NCBI GenBank assembly: GCA_004292695.1
Contig: RDXV01000008.1
Span: forward strand, 1 to 59,212
Length of the DNA stretch: 59,212 nt
Source: Nostocales cyanobacterium
GTDB taxonomy: Bacteria; Cyanobacteriota; Cyanobacteriia; Cyanobacteriales; Nostocaceae
Direction: 5' to 3'
The position numbers were made by a program, and so were the translations under genes. Below are positions 26,701-33,011 of this stretch, piece by piece; the first letter of the stretch is position 1, and each line of letters opens with the position of its first letter. The notes under the pieces were generated by a model, which saw only the letters and a program-made list of their open reading frames with translations, searched no databases and was not told the DNA's origin.

Positions 26701-27754
26701 GATCTAATTTATCAGAATCAGGATTATTTAATACTTCTCCTAATGTGACATCTAGCCCAAATTCTGCTGCTATTTCGGGACTTTGTAAGAATTTTTTAAC
26801 TGTTTCTATGCCTGTATTATTAATTCCTAATAATGCTAATGATTCTGGTTGAGTAATGAGTTTTAATAAATCAGGATTTTCCTCAATAATATCGCTAATT
26901 TTCTCTAATGCTATATCTGCTTCTTCAGTTGCTAAAGCTGTGACTAAATCTTGATTTTGTTTGAAAATACCATCTAATTCATTAAATGCTAAGTTGAGAT
27001 TTTTAACTGTTTGTGATTGAGGGTTTAACTCAGAACTAATTACTGAAAATGTATGATTTAAAGAATTACCATCTTGATCTTTGGCTCTAATAGTGATATT
27101 GCTTAATCCTGGTTTTTGGGCAGAAATTGTTAATGTATTTCCGCTTAAAGAAACTGATACAGCATTGTTATCAGATGCAACTATTTGATAACTGATAATA
27201 TCTTGATTTTTGCTATTAAAAACCTGATTTAAGTCAATTTTATAAGCTGGAGATTTGGAGGATATACTAAAATCAGTAATTGGTGATTTAATAAAAATTG
27301 CATCATCTTTATTAACTCCAGGTGGATCTATGGGAATAATAAAAGTTGGTTTTTCAGAATTTATAATATTGGATAAGTTATTAGATAAACCATTACTATT
27401 ATTAGATATTTCACCGGAAATATTTTGGTTATTAAATTGGAGACTGGGATCAAATAATGATGGTGAATCTACAGGAACATTTAACCCATCTACAGGACAA
27501 GCATTTAACGGATTTATATTATCTGTAGGAAATAAATTTGTGTTAGGAAAAGTTGGTGTTGGTGAAGAGTTGATATCAACAATAGGAGGAGATACGGGAT
27601 CATTATTACCACCAATTACACTGGGGGTTTTTATTTCTTCTAAACCAAAACTTAATTGTTGCCAAATAACAAGTTGAGTATTTTGTGGCTGATTTTTATT
27701 ACCTAATAATCGTGTAAATACAACTTTTAAAAAAGCATTGAATTTATGCAGCAT
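16904..27754 (-). CDS. Giant pseudo-subtilase/coiled-coil/lipase protein
   Basis: A protein of 3,616 residues; I know no named family for the whole. In order: Pro/Asn-rich N-terminus (1-140); Ig-like strand domain (about 145-240); helical segment; subtilisin-like domain (372-590) keeping Asp377, Asn476 and Ser536 but with Asn408 where the HGTHVAG His is expected; Gln-rich coiled coil (about 640-3030) broken by Trp/Arg/Gly modules centred near W826, W959, W1424, W1733 and W2263; Gly/Ala-rich hydrophobic region (3040-3295); Asn/Ser linker; pancreatic-type lipase domain (3320-3616) with Ser3473, Asp3500 and His3587. I chose ATG 27754 because AGGGGA lies 4 nt upstream; ATG 27793 adds 13 residues. 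No classical signal peptide is visible. It is probably expressed with the gene 14 nt downstream. It could be a giant toxin, adhesin or surface lipase. Confidence 0.88.
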   Translation of the reverse strand: MLHKFNAFLKVVFTRLLGNKNQPQNTQLVIWQQLSFGLEEIKTPSVIGGNNDPVSPPIVDINSSPTPTFPNTNLFPTDNINPLNACPVDGLNVPVDSPSLFDPSLQFNNQNISGEISNNSNGLSNNLSNIINSEKPTFIIPIDPPGVNKDDAIFIKSPITDFSISSKSPAYKIDLNQVFNSKNQDIISYQIVASDNNAVSVSLSGNTLTISAQKPGLSNITIRAKDQDGNSLNHTFSVISSELNPQSQTVKNLNLAFNELDGIFKQNQDLVTALATEEADIALEKISDIIEENPDLLKLITQPESLALLGINNTGIETVKKFLQSPEIAAEFGLDVTLGEVLNNPDSDKLDQFLMNGENAVDILPSNAKQPKVGFIDFTQNQHIQKVTTAATNINPFLNQAQKLTVSNGNWAEQLVKFVNSVIKSGENYGIANLSFELSQLDEISDTTRYELTPAERKAIEYAKKNNVLLVVAAGNTGDKMSALGAASKKFDNIITVGSVNQLQQKTDYSSYGDELTLVAPGGEWNNNPKAFVGTSKSTAYVTAAASLIWAANPDLSYQQIKQILIDTAQDLDNPGWDVKTGAGLIDIKEAINRAQLIEPQIVNYTPNNEIKSFSGEGRVWTLARPASPETEKAINAIENSQNNLFEQLQNLGDLNNSNLTLAELRVKVDNQSNLKLDNYQEISVEAANSIAKAQQLNTALDLAFKNYQIEQNQLEILQQSKQELETQLAAFQEQKSDLITATEKQLNDIKKQIAEVEAKLAKSAAKLSNPFADADDNLQTDNQSIKTAANQQQELAQKLRQQANDLTKQQQNYIKLADNINPQRWQVVGYESRISGRNREIWGWGQDPQKVKQKNQYIWQADIAGKNSQYLQQLAQQAEKQATDLTKYAQFLEDRKNNLSIGEASVDDAKKILESLQKQQQQQADIAKQYWLEVSTAEARRNQSQDIANYHNSRINQWQIVGTKRGRSGRGSTDVWGTVHYPEHIAPRNQAQQQANLAEQQRKDYEQLARQAQQQADSLKTQVEKLQIRIKDWPVLKQGIDYEIMANQQHLQAEKDLLVQNTVIQQQKLETINLQISQLETELNNLKNNNLPEQQQITTEIENRLKDLQSQLQIAQQQQTTASNNLQNFLELEGFNLPSRERLAVLDQKIQRLEAEELQITENLVNLNEQIFQNPNNQTLQQLKEIWSNRLEQLQQELNWVKIQKQELVMTVADSPERLVISQLITELEKPETPASLKSKIAILQEMESGGGSFLAGFDNLETRFNDAKTEQNQTVKSLDDLNNQHIKLGLNKDDIENNQIPNKEQQIAEKEQQITQTENSIIQSQNQIDNLQQQLPALESNVNQKSAEINLKNQDIQQTQSEITAIQTDNGSNTIEIKQYQTTLQGYQNQINQANARVQQLEQQRQAHQNAANYWNGQIHTWGIVGWQRRRKGGSQPIYGWVYNPGAVNNRNAEQNAANIAAQQRDVASQQARLLNTSLQPKIQETQTQIAALQQENQVLNQELQSLQNQLNTEKSQLQQLEKELATLNQQINLLQSEINQEQQNLINLKDTLNTQQNERVNLIVALDSLNQQKSELAQQLIDKYREIELTEQYLQQVNNDVTRLQSRLEVFNQADALEQNYADTWQDSQASIEKQNEITQTILNTRQAGEPFRQQLVSLEQQLNNAKSNLQQVQTLQQKLVELEQDVVLINIQKENQRLLKQSLDEGDGVLASQQTYWNNLAQQHRQKMWYWNGREYAYNSAEGQAYLGYLQQASFIADQRNKKWEQSKQAEQKIEELNQVLTQKQADINKTKSDLAAKGTTTQIQNKITALQSNIDGVNQQLKPLITQENQQVQELQQVVNKANQGIADLQQTAELQSTALNQLISLGVLASESDVDFFDTQIQPKVNQFTEQLQQRNQELSQQENNLNQLINNWQQQLNNVADATSKQYLTNLINQSQGQLNNITNLKFENQAAITKLESQLNQAVTALETLRQKQELEIREKIEINDTRLGSLQSQLNSEQAVEAIKNNDTVLAYAQLAEQIEDDARNGVRVWTKQYQDGYLMTKVADESRRNLSASVDDLIAYITGNLAEPLGKYNRSETALENGINTLGVVVPRVNGYEENVIDTEQEIEKIKQRILQDVELWEEIAPIAIRYGLESKELKEYLAIPGDAKTKREAFLAKYPENGTAIDLLQSEILEGSNTNSQISQQLNATRADDLLNANSLEGLNPLQQLFNKSKATQAELEAKGNATLSQANWYEQQAAYHWSVSRKNGPYWWEERCTRGRSGRRNCQWIQHVDQNWVIWNQYSQIFPRLRKEGQDYLIEADKWRKQKERLEPLVNQWSDANNAANEAEPAIKEARNLFAQLEAEREKLPQFKTQLETLESLLPTLREQLAEAQQEAQKTRATVAEYWTEYDLDSEEYQQVLADVLQHRGELNRQAIETQSKLADAERWIENQSVGLSTELSQSQALYSQLDAQRNNLNQQILNLQNQGGNDLKITELKSKLAQLEQSLPLLENKVTILTSQQTALTHKRTLLTAQNEVIRVEQKLLDAYIQDPFADNSNLEQELLDARAALAEAQRLAEQAERASQALTAPLQELEIDLLAQNDEHLQAAKAQQLILKDLIDKSKLTANLTLELAKSNGKLNELKTQAIIRLQQATDAGFKEAKALLDVAKYNDMATVAEIYYRDYSDLANDKGGKCTPGFARPEDRILADQYYREMLNNRELQRQSQQQANDFGNIRKAAESQLKTLQDQQNEIAKSIEELNNRLATTQEEKAAKEQELAIAQRRLAEISQLHDVTEQTFTNLVMLENLNFAQAQLEMEMAENLQNDIEQTVKDRMERDRLELERQRLETTARIEQLQQLINEDNLRQSLNEIRSNLGMETLETTEDPVNLQTQLAQLLTNLQNLQTEQPDLSDNLKALLTETMGDIHLALQGQEASTIQDSLLQAMSGLIEQIQPYKEQINQIDLEDQLDYELLQTAQQDLPGASQQLLKELERIKALGVEEEIINPLYIEALTKVAYAEQAVDISNDLAAQGKEMLGQIIKQRVAERKARKKAFWQKVLGIVSQVIGILGTILSFTPLAPLGIALTAASAGISAIQSIMNGDWLGGIFQAVMAGLGAVTGGLNQIGTQAAKQAAEVMKVLQSVVSGAYGGARSLMSGESIMGFLQILGSVAGAASAGMSNFINQCSPALQKVMLSVVQSLQQAPQLIYGGIKAIQNGDWLNAIKNIFNGALSIGQSFAGNFNKTIEGILENIGKVGNTALVLGNAINNGGIKGWLSGINEIWDIWKEDIGKWVNNFLGTQNNSSNYNNSNTPSQNSNNSSNSSEVFQVDIANLEPHTDKSGKLLYYTSKETNNRYNVNTNGEITSGCFPIGNTGKTAKWSSNHAIDPTKPTKIIIHGYRDSGQEKWVEEMSQNYQEKYPDNNVIIIDWGEASNDFSNRILPLNYGSAAKATKDVGLGVSQILDEMNIDLSKTEIIGHSLGAQVAGYTAHNLKNTWSGSLKIIALDPAGPMFERKRIFRGSTTTVDNRLDPNDGNITVIRTTNFLGVGNTNNYLGLGNPNVGDRNFYITDSTMSKYRKTADYLMNLLLGAGNHQVAYRFWIDQIKNGNSELFTIKPDGNYSY
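17876..18640 (-). other. Hydrophobic Gly/Ala-rich region of giant protein
   Basis: Residues of about 3040-3295 contain long stretches such as VLGIVSQVIGILGTILSF, PLGIALTAASAGISAI and FLQILGSVAGAASAG. A motif NGDWLxxI occurs twice (MNGDWLGGIFQ, QNGDWLNAIKN), with a weaker third form (IKGWLSGI). The character is that of membrane-inserting or pore-lining segments. Confidence 0.65.
20850..25305 (-). repeat. Trp/Arg/Gly modules within the coiled coil
   Basis: Three modules share the pattern W-x-[IV]-V-G-x-x-x-R...G[RG]...[WY]G...P: module A near 25205-25305 (RWQVVGYESRISGR), B near 24790-24905 (QWQIVGTKRGRSGRG), C near 23400-23515 (TWGIVGWQRRRKGG). B and C are preceded by A-N-Y-[HW]-N. Two more distant aromatic/Arg insertions lie near 22490-22600 and 20860-21010 (the last with a CTRGRSGRRNC pair of Cys). 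All interrupt otherwise continuous Gln-rich helices. Confidence 0.8.
25980..26645 (-). other. Degenerate subtilisin domain of giant protein
   Basis: Asp377 lies in KVGFIDFTQN, the oxyanion Asn476 in LLVVAAGNTGD, and Ser536 in FVGTSKSTAYVTAAASLIW. The end GAGLIDIKEAI is typical of S8. The expected HGTHVAG is replaced by NGNWAEQ at 408-414, so the charge relay is broken. Confidence 0.8.
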
Positions 27755-27868
27755 GAGATTTCCCCTGAAAAAATTACAGTAGTTTCTAATCAAGTAAATA
27801 TGAGCTTTTGGAAATTTGGAAATATTGTGATTTTAAAAGTCTAGCTAAAAATCAACATTGACTGATTT

Positions 27869-28291
27869 TTAATTGAAAATTTCTAGTAAAATTTTTGGTG
27901 CTGGAATTTCATAAGCTGTGTGTGTTGAAGAAGGATGTTTTAATTTGCCAGGATATCCGTATTTCATCATCTTTTGATATCCTTCATCCCAAGTCGGAAG
28001 AGTCATAAATTCTTCTTCCTCCCAACGTACAGCAGAAGCTTCATTAGCCCAATGATATAGTTTAGGTATAACATCACGGTGAAATGATGCCATCATAAAA
28101 GTTCGCATAGATATTTCATCTATCCATGCTGTTTTCGTCCAGAAAGTATTTTTGACATCAAATAGTAAGCTAACACCTAGATTACCTGGTGTCATTTTTG
28201 CTTGTAATGCAGATGTTACTGAATAGAACATAAACAAAGGTAGATAGCGATAAGACCTCAGTCGTAACCTGGTTACAGAAATTACTGGCAT
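27869..28291 (-). CDS. Hypothetical protein, possible ABM/DUF3291 fold
   Basis: This 140-residue protein starts MPVISVTRLRLRSYRYLP and contains a central FWTKTAWIDEISMRTFM, a His-containing helix (SFHRDVIPKLYHWANEAS) and PTWDEGYQKM. This strand-helix-strand pattern with Trp and Met-Arg resembles DUF3291 or antibiotic-biosynthesis-monooxygenase-type dimeric barrels, but I cannot fix the family. It lies 217 nt downstream of the AraC regulator on the same strand and 114 nt upstream of the giant gene's start. It may be a target of the regulator. Confidence 0.6.
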   Translation of the reverse strand: MPVISVTRLRLRSYRYLPLFMFYSVTSALQAKMTPGNLGVSLLFDVKNTFWTKTAWIDEISMRTFMMASFHRDVIPKLYHWANEASAVRWEEEEFMTLPTWDEGYQKMMKYGYPGKLKHPSSTHTAYEIPAPKILLEIFN

Positions 28292-28507
28292 AATGTCTGT
28301 TGTTAATTAAGTGAAACTATTTAGACATAAATCAAAATCTACCACAGTAAACTGTATTCTAACTATTCAAAAGGTGCAAAATATTGCTGAGTTAAGTAGT
28401 AAGCTATTGTACAGCTAAACACTGTATCTATATGATAGTGTGAGTTTATTAATTTGTAATTTGCTGTATAGTAAAAGTATTGAAACTTGATTTACTGATA
28501 ATCCTCA

Positions 28508-29413
28508 TTAGATAATAATTTGTACATATTTACATTGTTCTCTAAACTTGCGGGGATTAATACCTGTTTTTCTTTTAAATTCTTTACTAAAATATTTTGA
28601 GTTAGAAAAACCACATTGGGTTGCAATACTAGCAATAGAATCAGATGTTGTTTTCAGTAAAATTTGACTGCGTTCTATCCGTCGAAGACTTCTATATGTA
28701 CATGGTGTCATTCCGGTAGAAGTTTCAAATGAGCGGAGAAAATGGTATTTACTATAATGAGCTACATCCGCTAAATTCTGCAAATCAAAATCTTGTTCTA
28801 AATTAGTATCAATATATTCTAAAACTTCCTTGAGAGTGGGTTTCGGTAATTTACCAATCTGTTGAGAAATTTTTGGATTAAATGCTGTGTAATTTTCAAT
28901 TAGACATTTTGTGAGTTTTTCAATAATTTCTTGTCCATACAAAGAACCATCTGGACAACCATTTTTTAAGTCTATTTTCAGAACATTTATAACTTCTTGA
29001 AGCCAAGTATTAGAAATGTGTAATTGAGGAATAAATTCAATTGGTTTAGAAATCTCTAATTCCTCACCTTGTTGTTTAAACATTAGGGGATTAAAAACTA
29101 AGAGTGAAAAATTGAGATGTTCAGTCCAAGTAATACTATGATCGGTATTAGCTGGACATACAAAAAATTCTCCTCCATGTACTTGTTGATGTGAATATCT
29201 TTCTCCAATTCGTCTCAAGTGATGTGAACTACCATAGTCTATTGATTCCAAACAATGAAATGGAACTGTATGTGTATCAAGAACTGCACCCGGATGCTGA
29301 TAGTAGGCTAAAAAAACCTGTTTCCAATTAGATTTTTCACTGCTGAGTAAAGGTGTAACTCCAACACTATCAGTTAGGTTTACTGCTATTTCAATAAATT
29401 CTGATTCCTTCAT
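28508..29413 (-). CDS. AraC family transcriptional regulator
   Basis: This 301-residue protein has an N-terminal cupin-like sensing half (about 20-110, with YSHQQVHGGEFFVCPANTDH) and a C-terminal AraC double helix-turn-helix (about 190-295). The DNA-binding signs are LQNLADVAHYSKYHFLRSF, then the second helix pair SIASIATQCGFSNSKYFSKEFKRKTGINPRKFRE. Such proteins act as ligand-responsive activators. The most likely targets are the co-oriented genes downstream (27869-28291 and perhaps the giant gene). A 15-bp repeat lies right upstream of its start. Confidence 0.9.
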   Translation of the reverse strand: MKESEFIEIAVNLTDSVGVTPLLSSEKSNWKQVFLAYYQHPGAVLDTHTVPFHCLESIDYGSSHHLRRIGERYSHQQVHGGEFFVCPANTDHSITWTEHLNFSLLVFNPLMFKQQGEELEISKPIEFIPQLHISNTWLQEVINVLKIDLKNGCPDGSLYGQEIIEKLTKCLIENYTAFNPKISQQIGKLPKPTLKEVLEYIDTNLEQDFDLQNLADVAHYSKYHFLRSFETSTGMTPCTYRSLRRIERSQILLKTTSDSIASIATQCGFSNSKYFSKEFKRKTGINPRKFREQCKYVQIII

Positions 29414-29420
29414 GGCTGAT

Positions 29421-29471
29421 TAATTTGATTGATATTAATTTGATTGATATTAATTTGATTGATATTAATTT
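29421..29471. repeat. 15-bp tandem repeat before araC-type gene
   Basis: A unit TAATTTGATTGATAT is repeated 3.4 times without error, starting 8 bp upstream of the regulator's ATG (minus strand). It therefore lies in its leader or promoter and could hold repeated binding sites. Confidence 0.85.
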
Positions 29472-29518
29472 CAAAAAACCAATTTACCAATTATCCATTA
29501 CCAACCAAAAAGAATAAC

Positions 29519-29600
29519 AGGACTTACGCAAAATATCTCTCAAACTCTCTTTCCTTCGTTCCTTCGTGGTTCATTCTTCCGTGACCTGTGCGTAAGTCCT
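29519..29600. mobile_element. MITE-like element with 12-bp inverted repeats
   Basis: AGGACTTACGCA at 29519-29530 and its exact complement TGCGTAAGTCCT at 29589-29600 bound an 82-bp element with a CTTTCCTTCGTTCC interior. It has no coding capacity. The perfect ends and size fit a miniature inverted-repeat element; similar GACTTACGCA ends are common in Nostocales spacers in my recollection. It lies 6 bp downstream of the murG stop codon. Confidence 0.7.
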
Positions 29601-29606
29601 AAATAA

Positions 29607-30692
29607 CTAGGAAATTGAGTAATTAACTAAAACTTCCCTAACTAAAGTGGCTAACTTATCAGCACTATCAGGGGTGGCGATCGCCTTGGCCTTTTCCCCC
29701 ATTTTTGTTAATTCCCCTGGAGACTGTAATAAATCTAACACTTGCTGTTGTAAAAATGCCGTTGTTAACTCTGACTGTTGAAAACTTAACGCCGCACCAG
29801 CTTCTGTAAACACCGCTGAATTAAAAGATTGATGATCCTCCGCAGCAAAAGGATAGGGAATTAAAATTGCAGGTGTACCACACACAGCCAATTCCGTTAA
29901 ACTCCCAGCACCAGAACGACTAATAGCTAAATTTGCCCTTCTCAGTAAAGCCGCCATATCATCATAAAAAGGCATGGATATATACTGTGGATGTTGCAAA
30001 CTATCCGCCCCCGGATCTCGATCTCCTGTTAAATGCACCACATAAGCACCAGCAGCAAACCAAGCCGGCGCACATTCACGGACTAACTTATTCACTGCCA
30101 CTGCACCTTGACTACCTCCAAAGACTACAATCAAGGGAACACCATCAGGAATTGGTAAACTTAAACTCTGACCGCAACTTTCATCTAAAAATTGGGGACG
30201 GACAGGAGTACCCACACAAATATTTTTACACTTAGGTAAATACTTAGCAGCAGCATCAAAGCCAATAGCCACCACACTACACCAAGGACCAAAAAACCTT
30301 GTCACCTTACCCGGTAAAGCATTAGACTCATGAAAAATAATTGGTAAACCTAAAGAACGGGCGGCAATTACCGCAGGTCCAGCAATATAACCACCAGTAG
30401 TAAATAATCCCTGAAAATTACCCGCTTTCAAAATCTGCCTAACTTGAAAAATAGAACTGATCAACTTAAACATAGTTCTGGCGGAGGAAAGACTCAAACC
30501 TTGCTGAAACCCCTCCACAGAAATGGTATTTAAAGGATATTGGCTGGGAACAAGTTGAGTTTCTAACCTATCAGGTACACCAAGCCACTCAATTTCATAT
30601 TCTGGTAATTTATTTGCCAGGGCGATCGCTGGGAACAAATGTCCACCAGTTCCACTAGCAGCTATTAATAATTTTAAAGGTGGGTTTGCCAT
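29607..30692 (-). CDS. murG: UDP-GlcNAc transferase MurG
   Basis: MurG adds GlcNAc to lipid I, giving lipid II for peptidoglycan synthesis, at the cytoplasmic face of the membrane. The 361-residue product shows GTGGHLFPAIALA at the N-terminus, TTGGYIAGPAVIAA, VFGGSQGAVAVN at the domain junction, and the UDP-GlcNAc site SRSGAGSLTELAVCGTPAILIPYPFAAEDHQ. ATG 30692 (MANPPLKLLIAAS) is the family start; an ATG at 30707 would add five residues. It is divergent from the following secreted-protein gene. Confidence 0.96.
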   Translation of the reverse strand: MANPPLKLLIAASGTGGHLFPAIALANKLPEYEIEWLGVPDRLETQLVPSQYPLNTISVEGFQQGLSLSSARTMFKLISSIFQVRQILKAGNFQGLFTTGGYIAGPAVIAARSLGLPIIFHESNALPGKVTRFFGPWCSVVAIGFDAAAKYLPKCKNICVGTPVRPQFLDESCGQSLSLPIPDGVPLIVVFGGSQGAVAVNKLVRECAPAWFAAGAYVVHLTGDRDPGADSLQHPQYISMPFYDDMAALLRRANLAISRSGAGSLTELAVCGTPAILIPYPFAAEDHQSFNSAVFTEAGAALSFQQSELTTAFLQQQVLDLLQSPGELTKMGEKAKAIATPDSADKLATLVREVLVNYSIS

Positions 30693-30805
30693 TGAAAGCT
30701 GTACCATTTAGCACTTAGCTTAATTTTTTAAGATAAAACAAAATCCTGAACTTTTTTCATTAAATCAGTAAACTATTATCAATGACTAACATTATTGAAA
30801 TATAA

Positions 30806-31591
30806 ATGAATCGCCATAAAACATTTACTAACAGTATTTCTTTGATTTCGTTTTTACTGACTCTTAATTTCAGCAGTCCTGGGCAATTCGCTCAAGCCGC
30901 TAGTCCAGAAACAGCCCCTGCAACTCTCAAGAGTTTGTTGACTCAGATTGACACAGCTTCTAGCCGGGGTGATCTCAAAGCTGTAATGCAATATTATAGC
31001 TCTAACTTCACTCATGGCGATGGATTAAATCGCCAAACGATGGAACAAGCTCTAAAGTCCTTTTGGCAACGGTATCCTCAACTACGTTACAACACGCAGT
31101 TAAAATCTTGGGAATCACAAGGTAATGCTATTATTGCAGAAACTGTCACCACAATTACAGGCTTACCGTCTGCCAATAGTAGCAACCTAGCTTTAAATGC
31201 TACTATCGTTTCTCGGCAGCGCATTTCCGGGACAAAAATAATTTCTCAAGAAATTTTATCAGAACGTACTCAACTTACCTCCGGTAACAAACCACCCCAA
31301 GTAGAAATTAAATTACCTCCACAGGTGAAAGTCGGTCAGAAATACCATTTTGATGCCATTGTCCAAGAACCTTTAGGTAATGATTTCCTTTTGGGTAGTG
31401 CAATGGAAGAAACTATTACACCTAGTAAATACCTTAAACCTACATCCGTAGATTTGGAATTATTAAGTGCTGGGGGATTGTTCAAAACCGGACTTGCACC
31501 TAATACTCCCGGTTCAAAATGGGTATCAGCGGTAATCCTCAGAAATGGGGGTATGACAATGATTACTCAAAGATTAAGAGTAGTCAAATAA
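30806..31591 (+). CDS. Secreted NTF2-like hypothetical protein
   Basis: This 261-residue protein has a signal peptide (SISLISFLLTLNFSSPGQFAQA). After it, residues 40-150 read as an NTF2-like/DUF4440 cone domain (LLTQIDTASSRGDLKAVMQYYSSNF, then WQRYPQLRYNTQLKSWE). The C-terminal half is strand-rich (VEIKLPPQVKVGQKYHFDAIVQEPLGNDFLLGSA) and may be a beta-sandwich. It is probably periplasmic. Function is unknown. It starts 113 nt from murG, divergently. Confidence 0.68.
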   Translation: MNRHKTFTNSISLISFLLTLNFSSPGQFAQAASPETAPATLKSLLTQIDTASSRGDLKAVMQYYSSNFTHGDGLNRQTMEQALKSFWQRYPQLRYNTQLKSWESQGNAIIAETVTTITGLPSANSSNLALNATIVSRQRISGTKIISQEILSERTQLTSGNKPPQVEIKLPPQVKVGQKYHFDAIVQEPLGNDFLLGSAMEETITPSKYLKPTSVDLELLSAGGLFKTGLAPNTPGSKWVSAVILRNGGMTMITQRLRVVK

Positions 31592-31593
31592 CA

Positions 31594-31732
31594 GGGGATT
31601 GAGAATTTAGAATTTAGAATGAAGAATTTAGAATGAGGAATGGGGAATGGAGAATGGAGAATTTAGAATAGGGCATTGGGTTATTAACTTCCCTTTCCTC
31701 CCCATCTCCCCATCTCCCCATCTCCCCATCTC
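31594..31732. repeat. Two short tandem repeat blocks
   Basis: GAATTTA/GAATGGG-type units fill about 31594-31670 and CTCCCCAT octamers fill 31698-31732. They occupy the spacer between two convergent genes and end 6 bp before the small membrane protein's stop codon. Confidence 0.75.
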
Positions 31733-31738
31733 CTACCT

Positions 31739-31930
31739 TTAGCCAACTTTTAATAGATAACTCATACAATTTCCCATGAGAAAGTAAACTACTAACATCG
31801 CTGCTGCGGCTAAGGCAACCAATGTCCCAGCTAACATGAAGGAAAATTCTTTGTGTGCATAGGCTTTCTCCATCAGGTGCAGCGACCAGGCTACTAGCGC
31901 CACATCAAAAAGTAAAATAGGAATCAACAT
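31739..31930 (-). CDS. Small two-span membrane protein
   Basis: The 63 residues form two hydrophobic helices (MLIPILLFDVALVAWSLHL and FMLAGTLVALAAAAMLVVYFL) joined by a charged loop EKAYAHKE. This is the layout of small conserved cyanobacterial membrane proteins. I do not recognise a name. It is transcribed on the minus strand 100 nt downstream of hisF and could be read from the same transcript. Codon use and lack of an overlapping gene support it as real. Confidence 0.6.
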   Translation of the reverse strand: MLIPILLFDVALVAWSLHLMEKAYAHKEFSFMLAGTLVALAAAAMLVVYFLMGNCMSYLLKVG

Positions 31931-32030
31931 ATTTCTTAATATTTCTTAATACTAGGTAAACTAATATTAACATTGTTTCGAGGAACTGTCTTTAACCTGG
32001 GGGAGATGTAATTGGTTGGTTTAAATGGGA

Positions 32031-32804
32031 TTAAAAGGGTAGTCTCACAGGTACTGATCTTTCCTGTAAATAATCTTTAATTTCCTTAACACTTAATTGA
32101 CCAAAATGTAACAGAGAGGCCAATAAGGCGGCTTCTGCTTTACCATCTGTTAACGCTTCATGGATATGTTGACAATTACCAGCACCACCGGAAGCAATGA
32201 CGGGAATTTCCACAGAGTCGGCGATCGCCCTAGTTAACTCCAAATCATAACCAGCTTGAGTACCATCAGCATCCATACTTGTAACTAATAATTCACCAGC
32301 CCCCCTTTTTTCCACTTCCTGCGCCCACTGGAGGGCATCTATCCCAGTATTTTCCCTGCCACCACGTACATATACATCCCAACCGGGGTTTTCGGGGTCG
32401 AGTCTGCGTCTAGCATCAATAGCGACAACGATACACTGATTACCAAAGCGATCGCTCGCTTCATTAATTAAATTTGGGTTGCGGACGGCCGCAGAATTAA
32501 TACTAACCTTATCAGCCCCGGCTCGTAACAAACCTTTAACATTTTCTAAGGTTTGAATACCACCGCCCACAGTCAACGGAATGAACACCTGTTCAGCAGT
32601 CCGGTAAACCACATCAATAATTGTGTCGCGGTCTTCATGAGTAGCTGTAATATCTAGAAACACTAACTCATCAGCGCCGGCTTCGTTATAAACTTTAGCT
32701 AGTTCTACGGGATCACCTGCATCTTTGAGATCCACAAAATTAACCCCTTTTACAACTCGTCCCGCTTTCACATCCAGGCAAGGTAAAATTCTTTTAGATA
32801 ACAT
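32031..32804 (-). CDS. hisF: Imidazole glycerol phosphate synthase HisF
   Basis: HisF is the cyclase subunit that, with HisH, makes imidazole glycerol phosphate and AICAR in histidine synthesis. The 257 residues form a TIM barrel with catalytic Asp11 in [15 protein letters not shown] and the second catalytic Asp in VVAIDARR. The phosphate-binding loops are [28 protein letters not shown] and VIASGGAGN. It appears monocistronic; hisH is not in the window. Confidence 0.97.
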   Translation of the reverse strand: MLSKRILPCLDVKAGRVVKGVNFVDLKDAGDPVELAKVYNEAGADELVFLDITATHEDRDTIIDVVYRTAEQVFIPLTVGGGIQTLENVKGLLRAGADKVSINSAAVRNPNLINEASDRFGNQCIVVAIDARRRLDPENPGWDVYVRGGRENTGIDALQWAQEVEKRGAGELLVTSMDADGTQAGYDLELTRAIADSVEIPVIASGGAGNCQHIHEALTDGKAEAALLASLLHFGQLSVKEIKDYLQERSVPVRLPF

Positions 32805-32946
32805 AGTGATTCCTCTATTGTTGGTAATTGTTCGGAATTTAATCAGAATTTAATTAGGAACTTAAATTGTAAAGGCAATTGGGTGATTAGTGATAAGTGA
32901 TTATTGTTCACGGGAGAATATTACTCATTTACTCATTGCTCTCGCT

Positions 32947-33006
32947 TGAACAACTGACAACTGACAACTGATAACTGATAACTGATAACTGATAACTGAC
33001 AACTGA
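32947..33006. repeat. TGATAAC/TGACAAC array in the ruvB leader
   Basis: About eight heptamers of the type CAACTGA/TAACTGA run up to 5 bp before the ruvB ATG, so they replace any normal ribosome site. This is the same family as the long array at 43834-44003. Confidence 0.85.
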
Positions 33007-33011
33007 ACATT

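Noticed and set aside
27255-27677. 140-residue open frame antisense to the giant gene's start
   Set aside because: It mirrors the Pro/Asn-rich coding sequence on the other strand; no ribosome site or recognisable domain.
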